A stretch of 64,000 nucleotides of DNA. Source: Heterodera schachtii. Taxonomy: Eukaryota; Nematoda; Chromadorea; Rhabditida; Heteroderidae. Location: contig SIJG01000084.1 in assembly GCA_023374025.1 (NCBI GenBank), positions 365,159-429,158 on the forward strand. Direction: 5' to 3'. This document shows positions 55,656 through 64,000 of this stretch, in pieces; the stretch's first letter is position 1; the number at the start of each line of letters is the position of its first letter. The position numbers were made by a program, and so were the translations under genes. The notes beneath the pieces were generated by a model, which was not told the origin of the DNA, ran no database searches, and saw only the letters and a list, made by a program, of their open reading frames with translations.

Positions 55656-58150
55656 CTCCACTACCTGACCGCCGTCCTTCGGGCGCAGGCGCTGCTGGGC
55701 ATCGACCAACTGCTGCCCCTCATCCTCCAGCGATGGCCGCCCCTCCATGTCTTCGGACCATCCGCAAGCGCCGCCGTTCTGTGTGCGGTGGTGTCACTCT
55801 TCACCAACCGACTCTGCCGGTCCGACACAGCGGTCACTGCGCGAGTGGAGTTCGGCACCGACGAGCTCTTCGGCGTCGGCTTCCTGGCGCAGAAGGCATG
55901 GGGCGCGCGCAAGGCTGAGCTCACCCGCCTTGTGATGTCCACGGCGGACCAGGACGCGTGGGCGGCAGTGCCGGCGGCTGTGAGGGAGGGGCTGACGCCG
56001 GTGTTTGTCGGGACGGGGCGGGAGCTGTTGGACGTCATGTTCAAGCCCTTGCCGTGGGCGGTGCAGTGAGCGGAGGTCGGCGGTGTTCATCACTATCCCA
56101 AACGGCCCTCTTTAGGGCCACAATCACACATTTGGACGAAATGGCTTTTTTTAAAAATTATTTTGGTGTGAAAATCGAAAAAAAGTGATCGAATAAAAAA
56201 ATGGATGGTGGGGGGGGGAGGGGGGAAACGATCAATTCAAATCAAATCACCAGCAAATGTTGATTGCACGGACGCGATGAACAAAGCAGGGCGAACGCGT
56301 TGAGAAGCTTTGAAAGGGGGAAAAAAGAGAGAGAGGGAGGGGAAAATGCATTGAATCGACGAAAACTTTCCCCGCCCAATTTATTTCAAAAAACAATTTG
56401 CAAACATTCCTACTACCCCAACTGACCGCAAAAAATGTTGTGTTGTGTTTGTTGCTGCTGTTGTTGGAGTTGGCTTCTGTTGCGTTGGGCCCACGTGCGG
56501 TGATGAAAACTAAAAAAGATAAATTCGATTAGCATGGTAATTAAACTTAAGTGTCCAAAGGTCAGTTATGTACAAAGACTAAACTACAAATCCACCATGG
56601 CTTCGGTCCAACTCGACTGTTGGCGAATTTTTCTCCTTTTTTTTTACTTCAAAAAATTCCAATCCAAATTTTATGTCGGTAGAAAAAGCAAAAAGCGATG
56701 GGTTAAAATAATTTTTATTTTGGTTAAGGGGGCATGTTTATTCATAAGTGCAGTTTCTCAATATTTCGGAAGCCCATATAACAATTTTTTTATCTCAAAA
56801 AACTCCAAGAAAAATTTTAAAAATGTTTTCTAAAAAAATTTAGGGATGGCAGCGGAAGGAACTTATCAATCCATTGACAAAACAAAACAAAGAAAAAATA
56901 ATTTTTTGAAAAAGTCGAAAGTCTTAACGATTTTATGCTGATTGTGAGAAAACTCGAATTTTCCAGTGCCATTCATTGTTTTCCCAAGGGGGAAATGCTA
57001 ACCAAGTGATTGATTGGTCAAGTCGATTGTATATGGTACATGGGTTCAAACCCATTTGACACAACACGTTTATTACACATTTATTTTAATAATTGAAAAG
57101 TATTTGATTTTTTTTGAAATTTTTCCTAACCTGTAATTGCGAATCCATGTTCCTCCCTCAACGGCACCACCACCACCATCGGTTGGCACCATCGACGACA
57201 AATTGGCATTGGCACCGCTGCCGGCACTGTGCTGCAGCCGTTCCATCACGAACGCCTTGGTTCAGTTGACGGACAGTGTGCCGTACCAGCGCGTGTTTTT
57301 CACGTGGCATTTGCTAAAAGGGAAAATGGAAATATTTAAAATGTTGCGAAATAACCAATTCACTGTTTGGTAAATTAACCCCATTAAATCCCATTTCACA
57401 TATTTATCCCCTTGGGCTGTGCAAATAAGATATCAAGGCCATTTCTTGTATGGTTTTAGTTTGTCCATTCAAATTTATTCATATTTGGTAACCCCTAATG
57501 GTTGTAATAAGGGAGATATTTTAAAGAAAATTTTAGTTATTTTTTATTTTGGAAATTTTTTGTGTTAGAGCTAAAATACCGACTCATTGTCAATGCCGAA
57601 ATCCTTCTTTCAGGGCTCCAAATTTAATTTTTAGTAATTAATTACTAATTAATTAATAATAAAACCATCCCACAAATCATCACCATTTTTTTGGTCACTC
57701 ACCACTGCCAAACATTGCCAATGCGCTCAAAAGTTCAGTTGGAAAGTGCTGTCCATGCCGAACTGTGCTGACTGTTCAACAGAATGTCGTCATTGATGCT
57801 GGTTGATGTTGTTGTTGTTCACCACCAATCATCAGCAAAATGTTTCACCGTCACACTGACCGTTCGTTGTTTATGCGCTAAACAATTTTAATTACTGTAA
57901 TAAATCGATCGATTTTTTTAATCAAATTTTCAAAAAAAATTTTAGAAGCTTAACAAGCGAATAATCATGAAAATTTTTTATGAAGAACTATACCAAGTTT
58001 TACAAAAAAAATTGTCGAAAATTTTCCAACTGTCAGGCAAAGGTTTAAAATTCCAAAAAAAAACAAAATGTTTTTCTTTAAACATTCAGTTAATTGTTAA
58101 TGGATTCTCAAATTTGATCAGGACCCGGTGCTCTTAACTTAAGAAAATCG
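55655..58150. repeat. Lon-like segmental duplication, unit U3 (inverted)
   Basis: Reverse-oriented copy of most of U2: the Lon-like exon, the AGAGAGAGGG tract at 56325, the SSPHVGPTQ exon, a tRNA-like GGTTCAAACCC segment near 57040, and the CHVKNTRWYG exon. Together with U2 and U4 it forms a large interrupted palindrome. Confidence 0.85.
55656..56069 (+). pseudogene. Lon-like domain, copy 3, fused to the minisatellite
   Basis: From about HYLTAVLRAQALLGIDQLLP the frame is open to a TGA at 56067. It contains LHVFGPSASAAVLCAVVSL, CRSDTAVTA, LFGVGFLAQKAWGARKAEL, LTPVFVGTG and DVMFKPLPWAVQ. Both dyad residues (Ser in GPSAS, Lys in FLAQK) are present. Exons 1 and 2 with the zinc finger are gone, replaced by the 37-bp array, which reads in frame into the domain. 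The open frame runs from 54963 to 56069 (368 codons) but has no ATG near its start. Whether it is expressed is unknown. Confidence 0.7.
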
Positions 58151-58204
58151 CATAATTTAAGAGCCCGGACAATTGAGTCCCATCCGAGTCATTTCACTTT
58201 TTAG

Positions 58205-58779
58205 GAATGTTCCAAGTTGTGTTCGAGATGAAGAAGAAGCAGTTGGAGGAGGAGGAGCAAGAGAACATGCTGGTGAGAAGACTGACAAATTGTGGACGGA
58301 ACCCGAGGCTTTAAAAATTTTTTCAAAGATTTCTTTTTTGAAAAAATTTGTTTGAAAAAAAAAATCAAATTTTTGCGAGAGCTTTTGGGGTGTACTCTTC
58401 CATGGCGAGTCGTTTTTGTGTCACCCAATGCAAAAAAAAACCAAATCACCATTCCCAATTTTGAGCATCAGGACCCTAATCGTCTCCGGAATCCCGTATG
58501 GGTCTATCCTGGGTTCCCCTGGTCCCAGAGTTTTTCCAAAACACCACTTTCTCACCATTTTTTTTTTGTTAAATATTGTCATTTTGTGACTGTGCCATTT
58601 CAAAACTATTCAAATCTTCAGAATGCCGAGCGGGAGGCGAAGAACAACGGTGGTGGTGGTGGTGCACATGGACAGCACACAGTGATGGGACTGCTTCTGC
58701 TGGACGGCATCGAACACCGAAAATGGCACTGGCGGCGGTGGCCGACCTGCTCAATTTGGAGCTGGAGAACATCCAACAG
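58205..58779 (+). pseudogene. Two exons of an unidentified coiled-coil gene
   Basis: Exon 1 (58205-58272) has an ATG at 58207 and encodes MFQVVFEMKKKQLEEEEQEN followed by a GTGAGA donor. Exon 2 (58622-58779) joins in phase 0 (NAEREAKNNGGGGGAHGQHT, then VMGLLLLDG) and, after a likely one-base loss near 58712, reads MALAAVADLLNLELENIQQ to a GTGAGG donor. The acidic/basic helix suggests a coiled coil. The two exons sit between units U3 and U4 and are not found in U2. The gene is not recognised. Confidence 0.45.
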
Positions 58780-59260
58780 GTGAGGAGAGCGGACAAATGA
58801 GGGAGGGAATGAGTGAACTTTATGTCCGAGAATTGGCCAAAAAAAAATTAAAAAAAAAACAAATTTAAATTTTTTGCTTTTTCCCACACAAATGTACCAT
58901 TCTTTGGGCGTGAGTGAGTTTAACACCAATCCCGAGTTGGGGTTTGATGTGTCGTTGGTCGCGGGGCGGGGTACACGATGAATAGAAAAAATATACAAAA
59001 AAAAAAGAATTTAGAAATCAGTCACTTCCCAACGCTACAGGAAATATGAATAAAAATATTTGTGCTGTGGGACAGATTCGAACTTCCACCCTTTTTTGTG
59101 TACATCCAACAAATCCCACCGAACCAAAATTCATTCATTTCATTTGAATTGGTGCAAAAACATTTAAATAAATTGGGATTTTTGTTTTTCAATTTGAGAA
59201 AAAATTTTTTGCTTTTCAGTTGTGTTTTCGCTTGTCCGTGCCGTTTTTGCCTTTTGTCGA

Positions 59261-59359
59261 ATGGACTTTGGCAGTGCCAGCGACAACAACAACAACAACA
59301 ACAACAAGAAGCACAATTGCTTTTGTGTCGAAGTGTCGCCGCGTGTTTTTGGTGAATGA
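59261..59359 (+). CDS. Exon MDFGSAS-Asn repeat, unit U4
   Basis: The same exon as 49546-49638, but with seven Asn codons instead of five in the CAA tract. The remainder (KKHNCFCVEVSPRVFGE) is unchanged. Confidence 0.4.
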   Translation: MDFGSASDNNNNNNNKKHNCFCVEVSPRVFGE

Positions 59360-59932
59360 GTGCCACCGCATGAAATTGCGATTTTCTTAAATTAAAAGCA
59401 CCGGGTCCTGATCAAATTCCCGAATCCATTAACAATTAATTGAATGGTTAAAAAAACACCCTGTTTTCTCTGGAATTTATCCCCTTGCCTGACAGTTGGA
59501 AAATTTTCAAGAATTTTTTTTTGTAAAATTTGGTAGAGTTCTTCATAAAAATAATTTTCATGATGTTTATGGCTTGTTTAGCTTCAAAAAAAAAATAATC
59601 GATCGATTTATTACAGTAATTAAAATTGTTTAGCGCATAAACAACGAACGGTCAGTGTGACGGTGAAACATTTTGCTGATGATTGGTGGTGAACAAAAAC
59701 AACATCAACCAGCATCAATGACGACATTCTGTTGAACAGTCAGCACAGGCACGGGTGAAGTGACCAAAAAAGATGGATTGGTGGGATGGTTTTATTATTA
59801 ATTAATTAATTAGTGATTAATTAGCACAGCCCAAGGGGATAAATATGTGAAATGGGATTTATGTTTGATAATTTACCAAAAAGTGAATTCGTTTATTTCG
59901 CAACATTTTAAATATTTCCCATTTTCTCTTAG

Positions 59933-59996
59933 CAATTGCAGCACAGTGCCAGCAGCAGCGGTGCCAATGCCAATTTGTCGTCGTCGACGGTGCCAA

Positions 59997-60027
<31 letters not shown>

Positions 60028-60059
60028 CGTTTAGGGAGGAGCGGGATTCGCAATTACAG
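59933..60059 (+). pseudogene. Gly-rich exon, unit U4
   Basis: Counterpart of 50229-50382 with the CHVKNTRWYG part deleted. The exon now starts LQHSASSSGANANLSSS and carries a longer Gly run (GGT)8 before a TAG. Confidence 0.5.
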
Positions 60060-61107
60060 GTTAGGAAAATTCAAAAAACAAAAATTCCTTTTTCCAATTA
60101 AAAAATAAAATGTAATAAAAGTATTACTGCCAAATGGGTTTGAACCCGCGTGTTCCATATACAACAATGTAACATAATTGACTTGACCAATCAATCACTT
60201 GGTTAGCATTTCCCATTTGGGAAAACAATAAATGGCACTGGAAAATTCGAGTTTTCTCACAATCAGCATGAAATCGTTAAGACTTTCGACTTTTTGCAAA
60301 ATTGCTTTTTCTTTGTTTTGTCAATGATTGATAAGTTCCCTCCGCTGCCATCCCCAAATTTTTTTAGAAAACATTTTTAAAATTTTTCTTTGAGTTTTTT
60401 GAGATAAAAAAATTGTTATGTGGGCTTCCGAAATACTGAGAATCTACACTTATGAATAAACATGCCCCCCTAACAAAATAAAAATTCTTTTAACCCATCG
60501 CTTTTTGCTTTTTCTACCGACATAAAATTTGGATTGGAATTTTTAGAAAAAAAAAGCTGAAAAATTCACCACCACCTGGGTGGGTCCGAACCCATGGTGG
60601 ATTTGTAGTTTAGTCTTTCTACATAACTGACCTTTGGACACTTAAGTTTAATTACCATGCTAATCGCATTTATCTTTTTTAGTTTTCATCACCGCACGTG
60701 GGCCCAACGCAGTGAAGGCCAACTCCAACAAACACAACAGTTTTTGCGGTCAGTTGGGTGTTTTTGCAAATTGTTTTTGAAATAAATTGGGCGGGTGAAA
60801 TTATTAGTCGAGTCAATGCATTTTCCGCTCCCTCTCTCTCTCTTTTTTTCCCCTTTTCAAGCTTCTCTACGCGTTCGCCCTGCTTTGTTCATCGCGTCCG
60901 TGCAATCAACATTTGCTGGTGATTTGGTGTTGAATTGATCTTTCCCCCCCACCTCCCCTTCCCCCACCATCCATTTTTTTATTCGATCACTTTTTCGATT
61001 TTTTTTCACACCAAAATCATTTTTTCAAAAAAAGCCATTTCGTCCAAATGTGTGATTGTGGCCCTAAAGAGGGCCGTTTGGGTTAGTTGAAGACGCTGCC
61101 GCCGACC

Positions 61108-61740
61108 TCCGCTCACTGCACCGCCCACTGCAAGGGCTTGAACATGACGTCCAACAGCTCCCGCCCCGTCCCGACAAACGAGTCGGTTGGTGAAGAGTGA
61201 CACCACCGCACACAGAACGGCTGCGCTTGCGGATGGCCCGAAGACATGGAGGGACGGCCATCCCTTGATGGTGAGGGGCGGCAGTTGTTCGATGCCCAGC
61301 AGCTCCTGCGCCCGGTGGACGGCGATCAGGTAGCCCATCTGCGCGGCGTCATCAGCATCGAACGTGATGTTCAACACCGGCGGATCATGGTGCATGTTCC
61401 GGCAGACCGTCAGCAGTGTGGTGCCACCTTAAGTCAACAATAAAAGGGAATTATAAATTGGAAAACAAAACTCGCTGAAGATGCCCAGTACCATACCGAT
61501 CGCGTTGGGCTTACGGTTGGTGTGGGGTGGTGGTCGTCCCAGTGGTAGCCGGAGACGTGGGACAGCAGGGAGCGGCCCATGTCCAAGGCGTAGTCATTTT
61601 GGCAGCCCGGGCGGCTAAAATGATATGATTAAAACGTTATTTCGGGAATGGAAATTTGTTGACAATTCATTCGGGACTCGAAAAATGCCTTACTTGCAAC
61701 GAAGGCGGACATCGGTGGCGAAAGCGTTTTGTTGCATCAT
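61108..61740 (-). pseudogene. Zinc finger-Lon-like gene, copy 4 (decayed)
   Basis: Exon 1 at 61740-61694, exon 2 from 61614 with its 3' end and donor deleted (near 61472), and exon 3 from 61427. Exon 3 keeps the N-terminal half with LHVFGPSASAAVLCAVVSL, then a deletion joins TNRL directly to the GGGACGGGGCGGGAGCTG end out of frame. The dyad Lys is lost. It carries the same one-base deletion in exon 2 as copy 2. Confidence 0.8.
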
Positions 61741-61995
61741 TTTGTAGAAAAATAATGTAAGAAAACGCAAAAGAAAGTTATAGAAAAATTTAAATCATTA
61801 TATGTGGTAACAAAACACTTCGCCAATTCAATCGCCAATTTGAACTGGATACAATGACAATTCGGTGATTCAGTGCATTAGCCGAAAATGGTGGAATTGG
61901 CGTGCCCATGTTGAAATGCCGTTGAAGAACAAACCATAAGCAGCTTTCCAAGTGGAGAGACACATGACAACAAATAAATCCAAAAGTTCTAAGAA

Positions 61996-64000
61996 AAAAT
62001 ATGAATGAGAGTGAACGAAGAACGGAGAAAGTGTTCTTTTATTTGCCGGGGAAAAGAATCTTTTGGCAACCATTTTTGAGTCTCTCCAGTCCAAAAAACG
62101 GAGATGTGTACAAATAAAGAAAGTGCAGAGAAAAAAACAAAAATCTTTTTTTCTATAATTTTTCTCTCCTTTTGACGTACTATCTAATGTTTTCATTATT
62201 AGGAAAAACAAATTTACTTTGTGATGTTTAATTTTACACAAAATTTAGCATTCCGACAGAGAAAAAATTATGAATAAAATGTAAGGGTTTTTAAGAGCAA
62301 AAAAAAGGTTAGCTAAAAATTATTCAAAAAACAAAATTTCGAAGCCTCATATACCGTATTGCTCTTTTTATGTGCCAGTCTCCATTAAACTGCCGGTCTC
62401 CAATTATGTAACCCTTTCTGAGGAGATTGAAAAATAATCTACCAGTCTCCATTTATGTGCCAGGGGGAAAAATAGAATTTTTTAATAATTTATTTGGCAC
62501 ATTTTCCAAAAAAAAATTAAAATCAATTCAACAGTAAAAGGGGCTAATAAATGAACAATTCGTTGTCATCTGCGACTCCATCCAGCCCTGCATCATCATC
62601 AGAGTAGGGTCGCTACTTTTAGTGACGAAAAATCCCGAAATAGTTAACTAAACTAGTGGCAAAAAGTCCGAAATAGTGACATAATTTTCAGCCAAAAATT
62701 AAGCCAAAAAATTTTTATTCACTAGTTGGAGTTGCAAATGAGGTACTTTTCCTTTGAACTATTCCCTTATCAAATCAAAATTTGTCAAGAAAAAAAATTT
62801 TGGGAAGAATTTTTAAGAAAATTTTCCAATTCTTAGTGATATTTAAAGCTTAAAGAATTCAAAGGAAAGCATTTTTCTATGGGTGGGGTCACTTTGGCGC
62901 GGCCGTTTTGAGGCCCGTTTATAATTGAAGTAAAAACAAATTAGGATTTGTTTATGATAATTTTTGTGAAAAGATTTATCTCACTTTTTCTATACAAATA
63001 TTGAAATCAAGAATAGAAATTTCTTATATACGATTCTCGAATCGTGTGGGCAAATCTGCTAACAAATGCCGGATTTGAGTGCCAAGCTATAAATCTGAAG
63101 GCTCTTTAGCAGAATTCGAAAGTCGCAACGTTTTAGGCGCTGATGAAGAATCTGACGTCAGAACTGCATAATCTATGATTTCTCATGAGTTTCATGTAAA
63201 TTGATCACAGATCTGGTCAGTTGACGTTTAAATGCTACGGTACCATTACAAAAACGCTGACACTTTGCTCCTTAAAAACCAATTCGTAAACATCAGTTTG
63301 CCTAATGAATGGTATCATTCGAAAGCTCATAAAAATGCTACAAAATCTGGTCTTTTGAAATCAGACGAACTTTTATTGACCAAAATTTTAAGAAAAAACA
63401 AGTGGTCGTAAACACATGACATGACTGTATTACTCCATTTTGACTTATGGCATTTCAATCGCAATTTGTCGAAAAAAGTGCCGGATTTTTGATTTTCAAA
63501 AAAAAAATGCAAAAAAAAAAAAAAGGTTTTTGTTGCACAGCGAAAATCAAGATTTACTAATTACTTGAGTCGAGGAGCGTGGAGCTAATAAATTATCATT
63601 GGGGCACAAATAGGTTTTTTAAAAATTATTTTTTAAAATTTAAAAAATTATTTTGGCGGGGGCGGAGGGTCACTTAGAGAAGGGATTTGAACTGATTGAC
63701 AGAGGAGCAGCAACAGAAGAAGAATGAATTAACGAATTGAAGATCCTTTGCAAACATCATTTTAATTTGTAAAATTATTTTTTTAATTTATATTAAATTT
63801 TATGGGTTTAAATTCAAAATTGAGCGGTTGGTGGATTATGGCACCCAAAATTTGGTCTCAAAATGACCAAAAGTTGGCAAAAAGGCCAAGAGCCAACAAA
63901 TGGCCATTTTGGACATACTTTAGTCACCCCCCCCCCGCCTCCCGAAATCAAAAATGACAAAAATCGTATACCAACCAATTCGTCTCGAGCAGTTAATAAT
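61996..64000. other. AT-rich intergenic sequence with repeat debris
   Basis: No gene is seen. 62352-62490 is a third copy of the CCGTAT...AGTCTCCATT block of the element at 28769-29789. 62607-62650 is an inverted match to 29578-29625 (GGGTCGCTACTTTTAGTGAC). Near 63305 is GGTATCATTCGAAAGCTC, the foldback superfamily motif. Confidence 0.5.

Larger units (their letters stand above)
59150..61995. repeat. Lon-like segmental duplication, unit U4
   Basis: A direct copy of U2 (49430-52335), collinear over its length with internal deletions. Both share the one-base deletion in the zinc-finger exon, so U2 and U4 separated after that event. Confidence 0.85.

Noticed and set aside
58892..58981. Short frame MYHSLGVSEFNTNPELGF with a stop near the U4 border
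   Set aside because: No AG acceptor precedes it and no homologue is seen in the other units, so it cannot be tied to a gene.

Overview
This window is eukaryotic nuclear DNA, about two-thirds A+T. Its genes have short exons joined by GT-AG introns, and most of the sequence is mobile-element debris. The gene content points to a plant-parasitic cyst nematode, most likely Globodera or a close relative. Two SPRY/RanBPM-like genes lie in tandem, and there is a large decaying family of F-box-like genes of the kind expanded in cyst nematodes. The species is inferred from family resemblance only. There is one assembly gap (21663-22419).

Left part (0-9.4 kb): two tandem four-exon SPRY genes on the + strand, with matching splice phases throughout, then a nest of transposons (5.1-9.35 kb) that includes two 14-bp tandem arrays in opposite orientation. 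10.6-20 kb: a four-exon gene for a small MATH-domain protein with a leader sequence, a four-exon membrane RING-H2 gene, and three minus-strand genes of unknown families. Two of those three begin with signal peptides. Two of them are paralogues that keep complementary halves of one gene. A direct segmental duplication (14.0-15.1 and 17.9-18.95 kb) lies among them.

21.6-33 kb: a broken ISXO2/Merlin-type transposase next to the gap, F-box-like fragments in inverted pairs, and many foldback elements with clean 8-9-bp target-site duplications. 37.8-49 kb: three nearly complete five-exon F-box-like genes on the minus strand, each carrying at least one lesion, plus partial inverted copies on the + strand. 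One of the three is split by a 459-bp element whose removal restores the reading frame.

33.9-35.7 and 49.4-62 kb: four copies of a segment carrying a GC-rich three-exon gene. Its predicted product joins a C2H2-like zinc finger to a stand-alone Lon-type protease domain with no ATPase domain. Two copies keep the Ser and Lys of the Lon catalytic dyad. In the third copy the 5' half is replaced by a 37-bp minisatellite that reads in frame into the Lon domain. This family, and a superfamily of foldback transposons with iterated subterminal repeats, are the most novel items here. No rRNA, complete tRNA or CRISPR array was seen.
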